Source: CAYYNP01 sp964472545
Lineage (GTDB): Bacteria > Planctomycetota > Planctomycetia > Pirellulales > Thermoguttaceae
Assembly: GCA_964472545.1 (NCBI GenBank)
Contig: CAYYNP010000051.1
Location: forward strand, 1-41,086
Reading direction: 5' to 3'
Length of the DNA: 41,086 bases
A program made the translations under genes and the position numbers. Shown here piece by piece: positions 34,233 through 41,086 of this stretch; positions within the stretch are counted from its first letter, which is position 1; every line of letters begins with the position of its first letter. Under the pieces are notes generated by a model that had not been told where the DNA came from, ran no database searches, and saw only the letters and a program-made list of their open reading frames with translations.

Positions 34233-35594
34233 CTACGGTTTCCCACTCGGCACACCATTCTGTCGAATCCGAGCCAACACCTCCTCGGCGATCTTCTCCC
34301 ACTTTTCAAACGCCAAATCCCTCGGCTCGCGGCGGCTGAGGGTCTCGTCGACCACGCCGGACATCCGCCAGGCGTCGCCGCGATAGAGCAGCCGCAAGAC
34401 GGTCGAGGGCTGGACCCTTTCGATTAGTATCAGCCGGCGGCAAAGATCTTGCAACTGCTCGGGGCTCTTTTCACCCTCGGGAGCCGCAATGCCCAATTCG
34501 CGGCAGACGTAGTCCAGATGCGTAAAGCCGCCGCCGCGATTGAGCCATGCGAGAAACTGCCGGTACGTCGGCAGATCGAGCTCGCACGGACGGGCCGTGG
34601 GCCAACTCGTTGTATGCGGGATCAGCAGAAAGCGGAAATCGCGGCGGCCGTAGTCGGCTCCGGAGATCGGCACCTGGCTGGCCGGATAGGCGGCCAACGA
34701 CAGCACGCCACCTCGGGCGTCGATCGCGATGGCCCAGGGTGCGGCCGCGGCCGGCTCGAGTACTTGTACGGTGAGCCCGAACTCCGGCCGGCTGAAGTCG
34801 GCCCAGCCGGGCGCGCCGGTGTCCTGCTCGATCGGATATGCCATCGTGTCGGCGTGGTTCGCCCGCCAGAGCCGGTAGCCGCCGGGCAGTTGCAGCACGC
34901 CGCCGAGGTCCCAATACGGTTGAAAGGCCCGGCTGCTCGAGATCGACTGGTTTCGCCGGCGCTCGTCGTTGCCGTCCATGCGAAACATCTCCACCCGCCG
35001 CCGGCCGCCGAAGGCCAACAGACGGTGGTGTTCGTCGTCCGGAAGCACCAGCGGCAGCCGCAAGACGTGTTCGGCCACGAGGTATTTCGGCGGCAAGTGC
35101 CTGAAGTCGACCGCCTCGCGCACCGCCCACGCGTTCTGCCCGGGCACGGCGCGGAACTGACGCAGGAAGGGGATCGTGATCTGTCCGTTGGTGTAGTTGC
35201 CGTAGGCGGTGAACTTCTCGCCGGTACCGGTGATGCGATCGATCTTGGCCGGGAGTGTCGTGGTTAGTCGATGCGCGAACAGCGAATCGGCCGTGCCGTC
35301 GCCGGCCGGGGCCAATGCGATCGAGCCGCCCACCAGTGGCGGCTTGTCCGGTGCAGCGTCGATCGCGAGAATCGGCGTGCCTTGAAACGTGAGCCGATCA
35401 ATGAAGCCGCGGCCGTCCGGGTTGATGTGCATGACGGTCTGGCCGCAGGGCAATTCGGCGGCGTTGATTTCTGCGACCGATGGTAAGGCGATGGCAAGTG
35501 CGAGTAATAGTAGTCGTCTCGCTCCGCGAGACGAAGCGACATCTCGCGGAGCGAGATGACTACTTTGAGAAGAGCTCAGCCAACCGCCCTGCAT
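34233..35594 (-). CDS. Secreted beta-rich protein of unknown function, coupled to the lyase-like gene
   Basis: A 453-residue protein I do not recognise. The N-terminus is an extended, repeat-encoded n-region (residues about 11-28 come from the 53-bp palindrome) followed by a signal-peptide core LLLLALAIALPSVAEINAAE. GRGFIDRLTFQGTPIL resembles GSGFLDELVFDGRVV of the neighbouring lyase-like protein, so part of it may share that beta-sandwich fold. The rest is beta-rich with short Trp/Arg motifs (RLWRANHADTMAYPIEQD), ending in a helical domain. The ATG at 35594 has AAGGAGG upstream and lies one base past the stop of the lyase-like gene, so the two are translationally coupled. It is probably an accessory protein in the same polysaccharide pathway; that is inference from coupling. 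Confidence 0.8.
   Translation of the reverse strand: MQGGWLSSSQSSHLAPRDVASSRGARRLLLLALAIALPSVAEINAAELPCGQTVMHINPDGRGFIDRLTFQGTPILAIDAAPDKPPLVGGSIALAPAGDGTADSLFAHRLTTTLPAKIDRITGTGEKFTAYGNYTNGQITIPFLRQFRAVPGQNAWAVREAVDFRHLPPKYLVAEHVLRLPLVLPDDEHHRLLAFGGRRRVEMFRMDGNDERRRNQSISSSRAFQPYWDLGGVLQLPGGYRLWRANHADTMAYPIEQDTGAPGWADFSRPEFGLTVQVLEPAAAAPWAIAIDARGGVLSLAAYPASQVPISGADYGRRDFRFLLIPHTTSWPTARPCELDLPTYRQFLAWLNRGGGFTHLDYVCRELGIAAPEGEKSPEQLQDLCRRLILIERVQPSTVLRLLYRGDAWRMSGVVDETLSRREPRDLAFEKWEKIAEEVLARIRQNGVPSGKP
35511..35562. repeat. Palindromic repeat inside the signal region of a coding gene
   Basis: TAGTCGTCTCGCTCCGCGAG plus ACG (35511-35533) faces a near reverse complement at 35540-35562 (CATCTCGCGGAGCGAGATGA plus CTA) with about two mismatches. 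It is read in frame as residues about 11-28 of the unknown secreted protein, just before the hydrophobic core of its signal peptide. Confidence 0.88.
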
Positions 35595-35595
35595 C

Positions 35596-38139
35596 TCACT
35601 CCTCCTTCTCATCCGCGTGCAGCGAATAGAGCGCATACGGCACGTCGCGGATGATATTCGCGTCGATCAACGGCCGCGGCCCGCCCGGCGGGCCGGGCCA
35701 TTCGGACGGCGGCACCCGCAACGCCAGCGACGGTTGGGCCTTCTCGACGAGCACTTCGAGCATCTCCTCGATCGCCGCACGATACTTCGCCTGGCCGGTC
35801 AGGTTGTAGGCGGCCGAATAGACGCGGAAGTAGCCGCCCCAGGTCCAGTGGCGTTTCATCGTCGCCGGCATGCTGCGGTCGGCGAAGTCGGCGGCCAAGG
35901 CCCGCTGGCGATAGTCGCCCGATAGGTCCATGTATTCGTTCAGGGCGTTCTTGATGCCGAACGCCGCGCTCATCATGCAAAGCCAGCCGTCGTCGGCCGT
36001 CCGCAGCAGTTCGGAGGTGTCGATCTCCGCCTTCAGGCGATCCCGCCACCGGACGTCGCCGGTCGTCTCCCATTGATAGAGGAAGATCTGGGCGTTGGGT
36101 CCCAGCGGTCCGTCGCCTTCTCCGCCGTTGGGGTTCTTCAGGGCCAACTGCGTGATCTCCTCCAAAACGTCCTTGGCGCGGCCCTCGCCGGTGAGGAAGT
36201 AGTAGATCTTCGCACCGACCGGATGGGCCCCGCGCGCGCCGACGTACAGACACGCCCAGGGCCAGGCCCCGTGGCGATGGCAGGCGCCCTTGAGGTACTG
36301 AAAGCCGCCGTAGTGGTGCGGATAGGCCGGCGTGTGCGTGGCCCAGACGTCGTGGACGTTGTAGAGATAGGCCTCGCCGAACTCGAAGTTCTCGCGCGAG
36401 CATTCCCGTAGCGTCTGCAACATCAGCGCATGGGCAAGCCGGCCGACGCTATCGCCGCCGGCAAAGCCCCAACGGCCAAACTCGCGGCACCAGCGGCCGT
36501 TTTGGATGAAACCGTGAATGTCTTGGCAGACGTTTCCGTGGAGCCAGAAGCCGTACCAGCGGCATTTCTCTTGAGACGACTTCCAGACGTCGATGGCGGA
36601 GGTCAGCACCCGCTCGACGTCCTCGTGTTCCCCCGGAACGCGCTCGCGATACGGCCCCAACGCCCGCGTGCTGGCGTAGTGCCGCGGTGAGGCCCAGACC
36701 AGCGGGCGGTGGCAAAACAGGCGGTAAACGGCCCGCAGTTCCGCGTCGTCGACGTCGCCGGCGTGGGGATAGATCATCGCGTAGTGCGTCCGGCCGACTC
36801 CCTTGGAGGCCAAGCGATAGTTGGGCCGCGTAAGCGGTGCCGGCCGCGTGCCCTGCGGATCGTCGGGTGTGCCGGTCTCGCCCACGCTCCACTCCCGCGC
36901 GTGACGGCGGAAATCCAGCGGCGGGGCCTCCGGCGGCCAGAGATTCAAACTCACGCGGCCGGCACTTTGATCGGCGTGCAGCGACTTCGCCGCGCTGCGC
37001 CAGAAGTCCTTCACCCCAACGGCGACGCCCACGGCATGGTCTGGCTCACCGATCGCTTCGTCGGGCACAACGTCGAGCCCAACGTCGAGCACGCCGTCAA
37101 ACCTCCGCCCGGTGGCCGAGACCGTCGCACTTCCGCCGGTCGATTGCCAGAGGGTGAAGTTGTCGGCGTCTTGCTGATAGAGACCCGAGATCGGCTGCTG
37201 CGATGGAAACACGTCGTCGCCAAGATATCGCACACGGTCGATCCCTTGCGGCATATTTAGCGACAATCCCAGCGAGCGGATGAAATCGTGATCGCCGTCG
37301 CCTTCGTAATAGAAGAAGTGCTCGATCTTCAGCAGCGGCTGGCCGGCGTAGGCGTGGATTCGCAGGCGGAACGGACAGTCGCCCTTGACGTCGGTGCCTT
37401 CGATGGTGGAGCCCACGTGTTGGTAGGTGTAGCGGCCGTCGACGCGCACCACGGTCCGCAGCGGCCCGGCCTTCTCGAGCACCACGCCGTCGACGACCAG
37501 CTTCGACGGGTCGAGCTTGCCGCCGCGGACGTAGCGCTGCATGGGCGGATAATCGCCGGGATTTTCGGCGTGGATGAAGTCGCAGAAGTTCACGCGGCGG
37601 CCGCCAGCGTCGTGGACTACGCGGCCGTCGAAGACAAGTTCGTCGAGGAAACCGCTGCCGTGGCGATCGACCGAGAATCGCACGCGGCCGGTATCGACGG
37701 TGACGCCCTGCTCGGTTTCGGCGGCGGTAATCCCCTTCGGCGGCGACTGCGGCCGCACGTCGTCGCCGAATAGCAGCTTCACATCGTGCGGCCCGGCGGT
37801 GGTTGGGAAATCCAACAACAACCACTTCACGCTGCCGTCCGGCCAAACAGCGGTGACTTCCGTTTGCAGCGGCACCTCGTGTCCGTCGATCGAAAGTCCT
37901 ACACGGTCGGCATTCTGCAAGACTCCACGCGCCAACGGCACACCCCCGGTCACCGGAAACGGCCGCGACGTCCGCACGCCGCCGAAGTCGATCGAAAGCG
38001 GCAACTCGCCGGCATGACAAACGGGTGGAGTGCAAAGTGCAAAATGCAAAGTGCAAAGTGCAAAGTGCAGAATGGGACACACAAGTAGAATCGGCCGGTG
38101 CCGCGGTCCGTCTTGCATCTTACACCTTGCATATCGCAT
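35596..38139 (-). CDS. Secreted PcRGLX/YetA-like protein, putative polysaccharide lyase
   Basis: An 847-residue protein. After the signal peptide (cleavage probably near PPVCHAG-E) comes an N-terminal RIFT-barrel-like region (GGVPLARGVLQNADRVGLSI, AVWPDGSVKWLLLDF), a central beta-sandwich and a C-terminal helical toroid (HYGGFQYLKGACHRHGAW, ALYSLHAD). This layout recalls the exo-rhamnogalacturonan lyase PcRGLX and YetA (PL26-like). The phrase VPLARGVL..PDGSVKWLL is characteristic of that group; the substrate here is unknown. ATG 38139 has GGAGG nine bases upstream. Both the start region and the signal-peptide core are encoded by 7-bp repeat arrays (38112-38146 and 38031-38072). The next gene starts one base past the stop. 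It probably acts outside the cytoplasm on complex polysaccharide, alongside the sulfatases and esterase nearby. Confidence 0.78.
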   Translation of the reverse strand: MRYARCKMQDGPRHRPILLVCPILHFALCTLHFALCTPPVCHAGELPLSIDFGGVRTSRPFPVTGGVPLARGVLQNADRVGLSIDGHEVPLQTEVTAVWPDGSVKWLLLDFPTTAGPHDVKLLFGDDVRPQSPPKGITAAETEQGVTVDTGRVRFSVDRHGSGFLDELVFDGRVVHDAGGRRVNFCDFIHAENPGDYPPMQRYVRGGKLDPSKLVVDGVVLEKAGPLRTVVRVDGRYTYQHVGSTIEGTDVKGDCPFRLRIHAYAGQPLLKIEHFFYYEGDGDHDFIRSLGLSLNMPQGIDRVRYLGDDVFPSQQPISGLYQQDADNFTLWQSTGGSATVSATGRRFDGVLDVGLDVVPDEAIGEPDHAVGVAVGVKDFWRSAAKSLHADQSAGRVSLNLWPPEAPPLDFRRHAREWSVGETGTPDDPQGTRPAPLTRPNYRLASKGVGRTHYAMIYPHAGDVDDAELRAVYRLFCHRPLVWASPRHYASTRALGPYRERVPGEHEDVERVLTSAIDVWKSSQEKCRWYGFWLHGNVCQDIHGFIQNGRWCREFGRWGFAGGDSVGRLAHALMLQTLRECSRENFEFGEAYLYNVHDVWATHTPAYPHHYGGFQYLKGACHRHGAWPWACLYVGARGAHPVGAKIYYFLTGEGRAKDVLEEITQLALKNPNGGEGDGPLGPNAQIFLYQWETTGDVRWRDRLKAEIDTSELLRTADDGWLCMMSAAFGIKNALNEYMDLSGDYRQRALAADFADRSMPATMKRHWTWGGYFRVYSAAYNLTGQAKYRAAIEEMLEVLVEKAQPSLALRVPPSEWPGPPGGPRPLIDANIIRDVPYALYSLHADEKEE
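38031..38072. repeat. 7-bp tandem array encoding a signal-peptide core
   Basis: Six tandem heptamers on the + strand, TGCAAAG/TGCAAAA/TGCAGAA. Read on the minus strand, the 7-bp period gives a seven-residue peptide period, LHFALCT twice, which forms the hydrophobic core of the lyase-like protein's signal peptide. One unit gained or lost shifts the frame by one base. Confidence 0.93.
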
Positions 38140-38146
38140 ATCGCAT
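38112..38146. repeat. 7-bp tandem array carrying the start codon
   Basis: On the minus strand five heptamers follow each other: ATGCGAT, ATGCGAT, ATGCAAG, GTGTAAG, ATGCAAG. ATG triplets therefore recur every 7 bases in different frames (38146, 38139, 38132, 38118). Only 38139 (and 38118) are in the lyase frame. GGAGG at 38149-38153 favours 38139. The array is roughly complementary to 38031-38072, so a stem with a loop of about 39 nt is possible in the mRNA. Confidence 0.88.
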
Positions 38147-38285
38147 TTCCTCCGCTCCGCACACGATCATAGCATCCGCCCCCGCTGCGCATGCGCTGCA
38201 TGATGCCGATCCGGGGCGTACGATCGGGAAGATTGCAGTCGTCGTTCGCGTCTTTCCGGTAATGAGGAATTCGGCATGCGCAGCG

Positions 38286-39446
38286 TTAGCAGAGCAACCC
38301 GAAGTGTTGTGCCGTGGCGGCGATCTCGCACTCGTGAATCGACCGTTCTTCCCGGTTGACCCAATTGGGAAAAAAGTCGCCGAACGCGTTTGCCTCCAGC
38401 ACGCAGGGCGAGCAGTCGCGGCGGTCGAAGGCCAGGTCGACGCCGACGGCCGGCAGATCGAACAGACCGGCCGCCTCCACCGCACAATCCAAACCGTCGA
38501 GCCATTGCCGCTGGGGGATCATCCGGCGACATGCGTCTTCGTCGCCCCGGTGGCCGCCGAGGTGCAAATTCGTCATCGGGTGGGGGCTGACGCGAAAGAC
38601 CGTGCCGGCGATCGATCCGCGAATCACCACCACGCGGACGTCGAAGTTCAGCCCGTCGACGCGCAGCTTGGGGATGCTGCGCTGCACGGTCGCGTGTTGG
38701 CTCAGGAGAAACTCGATTACCCGCCACAGATCGGCCCCGATCACGTGCCGAATATGCTGCGTATTGTGGAAGCGGCCGTCGAGTTCCGCGACCGTGGTAT
38801 CCGCCGCGGGCCAATATGCCAGCGGCTGCACCACGGCGATGCCCGAAGCACAGGAACCGTACGCCAGCTTGACGAACGTCTCCGTCCAGCGCCGTTGCTT
38901 GAGGTCGGCCATCAGGTCGTCGACCGATCCGGTGGGCCGGAAGCCGGGCGGCACCGGCACGCCGGCGGCTTCCAGGCGGTCGGCGGTTTGGTTCTTGTCG
39001 AACAGCACGGCGACGTGACGCGGGTCGGCGGTGGGCACAAGCTGCGAGTTCGCTTCGCAGGATGCCTCAATGCCTTCGAGCACTCGACAAAGCCCACGGT
39101 AGATCAGCCGCGGAGAAGCGATCCATCCTTCCGCTGCGGGTGGTTGCCACTCGCCCGGCGGTTGTCCTTCGGCACGCTCTCCGCATTGCATCAACCGGCG
39201 GATCACCTCGAAGTCGCGCGCCGGAGATTCCAGGCGCAACAACGACGGCACGTCCGGCGCGGCGAGTTCCTCCAGCCGTCCGTCACGCTCGACGACGTCG
39301 GTCCACGGAACCACGTGTACCTGCGGCGTAACGTCGCGGCGGGCCCAAAAGGCCTCCAACTCGCGGCGGTAGTATTCCCACCGCATGCTGGCCGGATCGG
39401 CGACGACCGTGTAGTGTGGGCGTGCTATTCCATGTCTCCGTACCAC
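38286..39446 (-). CDS. ATP-grasp protein, STM4014-like
   Basis: About 386 residues. Recognisable parts are an N-terminal Rossmann-like strand (HYTVVADPAS), LFDKNQTADRLEAAGVPVPP, FVKLAYGSCASGIAVVQ (nucleotide-binding loop), DGLNFDVRVVVIRG, VSPHPMTNLHLGGHRGD, and the metal-site end VGVDLAFDRR...VLEANAFGDFFPN. These match what I know of the STM4014 family, an ATP-grasp family of unknown function usually encoded beside STM4015 (leucine-rich-repeat) and STM4011-4013. The start is uncertain. GTG 39446 (overlapping the upstream gene by 22 bp, with GAGGAG 11 bases before it) keeps the first strand; ATG 39386 would remove it. The overlap with the WGR/LRR gene implies co-translation. Predicted reaction: ATP-dependent carboxylate-amine or thiol ligation; the substrate is unknown. 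Confidence 0.82.
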   Translation of the reverse strand: MVRRHGIARPHYTVVADPASMRWEYYRRELEAFWARRDVTPQVHVVPWTDVVERDGRLEELAAPDVPSLLRLESPARDFEVIRRLMQCGERAEGQPPGEWQPPAAEGWIASPRLIYRGLCRVLEGIEASCEANSQLVPTADPRHVAVLFDKNQTADRLEAAGVPVPPGFRPTGSVDDLMADLKQRRWTETFVKLAYGSCASGIAVVQPLAYWPAADTTVAELDGRFHNTQHIRHVIGADLWRVIEFLLSQHATVQRSIPKLRVDGLNFDVRVVVIRGSIAGTVFRVSPHPMTNLHLGGHRGDEDACRRMIPQRQWLDGLDCAVEAAGLFDLPAVGVDLAFDRRDCSPCVLEANAFGDFFPNWVNREERSIHECEIAATAQHFGLLC

Positions 39447-40894
39447 AGGTGCTCGCGCTCCTCGTCGGGCTCGCCCTTGAGTTGATTGACGGCCGCCAGA
39501 TTCACGCCGGTCGCCCGCAAGGTCTTGATCCCCGCCGGCGTAATGTAGTTGCTGGCCAGAACCAGGCGGTCCAGTCCGCTCAGATCGGCGCCGGCCAACG
39601 TTTCGGCCCCTTCGTCGGTGATGCACCCGTAGGTCAAATCCAGGATTTTGAGTTGGCCCAAGAGGGGCGAGCCGACGAGTTCGGCGATCCCCTCGTTTCC
39701 CACGTCGCTGCTCCGCAACTCGAGGTGCTTCAAACCGGTCAGGCTCTTGGATCGGCAGATCGCGCGAAGTCCCTCGAGACGGATGTAGGCGTTGTCGTCG
39801 CCCGGTTCCAGCGCGTGCGGATGAAAGGCTACGGCTTCGAGGTTGGTCAACGATTTGTTCTTCGCCAGCAACTCCAGGGGATACTCGTGCAGATGGTGGA
39901 CCGTCAACGAGCGCAGTTGCGGCATTTTCAGCTTGAAGAGCTTCTCCGTATCCACGTGGTGCGCTTCGAGGTGCAGCGTCTCCAGGCGAGGCATCGCACG
40001 GATCAGCGGCTCGATACCCCGGGCGCTGAGATGGCACCCGACGGGATCTTCGGCCCATTCCAGGTGGCGTAGGTTCTCGAACTTGGCACCCGTCAAGGTC
40101 ACCAGCCCGGGCACGTCGTCGTCGCCCCAGTCTCCCCCCTCGAACGGATCGTCGTCACCGTCATACGACCACTCCATCGGTGCGTCGCGGACGACCAACC
40201 GGCGCAGCATGCGCGCGTGCTGCGGGCGTTTCAACACCTTGGCGAAATCGGGCAGCAGAATCTCAACCGTCAGCGAGTCCAAGAACCCGCGGGCAAACGT
40301 GTACTGGTAGGCGTTCTTCTTCAACCAGTCAAATCGTTTCTGGGCTTTCGCATCGAAATGCGGCGCCAGATCGCCGAGCCAATCAGGGCCGTGGTCCTTC
40401 AGCAGTTTTGCCTCGACCTTCTTCAGTTGCTTGCGGTCGGCCGCCGAAAGCGACTCGTCTTCCAGCCGGACCTGCGCGCCGACGAACTCTCCGCGAGGAT
40501 CGCCGGCTTCCATCAGCCAGTCGGCGTACACGCCATAGCCGTCCAGGTCGTCCGGGTTCTTGAGGATCTCTTGCAGAAAAGGCTCCTGCTCCTTCGCCGA
40601 TCGTTGGGCCGCTTTGACCTGCGCCGAGCGGGATTGGGTCCGATCGACAACTTCAACGTAGCCCTTGCCTGTCTTCTGCGCGATCAGCTTCTCGTACGAG
40701 GCGCGGGCTTTGGCCTCGTCGGGAAACTCCTTCGCCTTGGTCTGCCCGTCCGTACCCGCGCGGCCGTAGCAGACCGTATGGGCGTTGCCCGAGAGTTCGA
40801 TCGTCCAGAACTTGTCGGACTTGCCTTGATGGAACTCGAACATCCGCGGAGCGACTTCACTCTCGCCGGCGGCCGCAGGCTCTCTCTTGGCCAT
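39425..40894 (-). CDS. WGR - TIGR02996 - leucine-rich-repeat protein, STM4015-like
   Basis: A 489-residue cytoplasmic protein. A WGR domain (about 18-85) reads FWTIELSGNAHTVCYGRAGT and DGQTKAKEFPDEAKA, with Tyr in place of Trp in the name motif. A TIGR02996 repeat-companion domain (about 100-145) includes EPFLQEILKNPDDLDGYGVY. The C-terminal half is leucine-rich repeats, including KHLELRSSDVGNEGIAELV and KILDLTYGCITDEGAETLAG. The C-terminal repeats resemble STM4015 proteins, and the ATP-grasp gene that follows resembles STM4014, so this is probably a two-gene version of that pair. GGAGGT lies 8 bases before ATG 40894. The role is unknown; WGR domains occur in nucleic-acid-related and poly-ADP-ribose-related proteins. 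A molR-like general role is an alternative. Confidence 0.83.
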   Translation of the reverse strand: MAKREPAAAGESEVAPRMFEFHQGKSDKFWTIELSGNAHTVCYGRAGTDGQTKAKEFPDEAKARASYEKLIAQKTGKGYVEVVDRTQSRSAQVKAAQRSAKEQEPFLQEILKNPDDLDGYGVYADWLMEAGDPRGEFVGAQVRLEDESLSAADRKQLKKVEAKLLKDHGPDWLGDLAPHFDAKAQKRFDWLKKNAYQYTFARGFLDSLTVEILLPDFAKVLKRPQHARMLRRLVVRDAPMEWSYDGDDDPFEGGDWGDDDVPGLVTLTGAKFENLRHLEWAEDPVGCHLSARGIEPLIRAMPRLETLHLEAHHVDTEKLFKLKMPQLRSLTVHHLHEYPLELLAKNKSLTNLEAVAFHPHALEPGDDNAYIRLEGLRAICRSKSLTGLKHLELRSSDVGNEGIAELVGSPLLGQLKILDLTYGCITDEGAETLAGADLSGLDRLVLASNYITPAGIKTLRATGVNLAAVNQLKGEPDEEREHLWYGDME

Positions 40895-41086
40895 GATTGT
40901 GTACCTCCATTACCAGGCCTCTTGCGATGTACCCAAGCGGCCGCCATTGTACACAAACGTGCGCTGATGCAAGAAGTCAGGCCGAAGTGACAGGAGAACT
41001 GCAAAGTGTGCGGGAGCCCGAAAAAGGGGACCGGCTCCGTCGACGATCGATGTGGCTGTAGGGATTCGCAGTGCCGACGGTGCCTG
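40895..41086. promoter_or_regulatory. Upstream region of the WGR/LRR - ATP-grasp pair
   Basis: These 192 bp must hold the promoter of the two-gene unit, read leftwards. GGAGGT next to the start is clear. The outer part (about 41018-41040, AAAAAGGGGACCGGCTCCGT) is a short palindrome-like segment that could be another dispersed repeat. I see no gene in this end of the window and no sharp promoter. Confidence 0.4.

Noticed and set aside
38031..38072. CRISPR or structured RNA
   Set aside because: The units are 7 bp in direct tandem with no spacers, and the stretch is clearly translated as a signal peptide.
40217..40990. Open frame on the + strand opposite the WGR/LRR gene
   Set aside because: Antisense shadow; the minus frame has WGR, TIGR02996 and LRR domains and a good ribosome site.

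Overview
The window looks like a chromosomal segment of a planctomycete, most likely Pirellulales-like. The support is high GC, a secreted giant with an LEPR-XLL-type N-terminus, dockerin-type and PEP-CTERM C-termini, several sulfatases, the 'FSLRTLLLL' membrane motif, a TIGR02996-type repeat-companion domain, and many short palindromic repeats between and inside genes. Taxonomy is inferred from these hallmarks only. I saw no rRNA, tRNA, CRISPR array or intact insertion sequence.

Left part (1-8160): a 29-bp inverted repeat precedes a two-gene AAA ATPase + HNH nuclease pair that looks like a Septu (PtuA/PtuB) anti-phage system. Next come a membrane-anchored von Willebrand A protein overlapping a polytopic membrane protein, a GT-C-like membrane glycosyltransferase carrying two in-frame repeat insertions, and a convergent membrane/leucine-rich-repeat protein.

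Middle (8160-19260): a sulfatase with C-terminal HEAT repeats; a degenerate duplicate of the 3' end of the nearby HDOD gene, joined to an N-terminally truncated dockerin protein; a secreted RCC1-repeat PEP-CTERM protein; the HDOD gene itself; a two-gene redox module (rubredoxin/three-helix membrane/diheme cytochrome c protein plus a membrane-anchored GltB-like FMN/3Fe-4S protein); an FHA-domain membrane protein; a minisatellite; and a transposase remnant.

Right part (19264-41086): one 10-kb gene for a 3,341-residue secreted multidomain protein (lamin-tail, CotH-kinase, DNRLRE, beta-helix and dockerin parts); a secreted esterase-sulfatase fusion; a secreted amidohydrolase; a tightly coupled pair of secreted proteins (a PcRGLX/YetA-like putative polysaccharide lyase and an unknown); and an overlapping pair, WGR/TIGR02996/leucine-rich-repeat plus ATP-grasp, resembling the uncharacterised STM4015/STM4014 families.

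The sulfatases, esterase, lyase-like protein and large surface protein fit a lifestyle of binding and degrading sulfated, esterified polysaccharides. Two features stand out. One is the rubredoxin-membrane-cytochrome c/GltB-like pair, which could be an undescribed transmembrane electron path. The other is the repeated placement of short repeats inside coding sequence, above all a lyase gene whose start codon and signal peptide lie in 7-bp repeat arrays, so that copy-number change would shift the reading frame.
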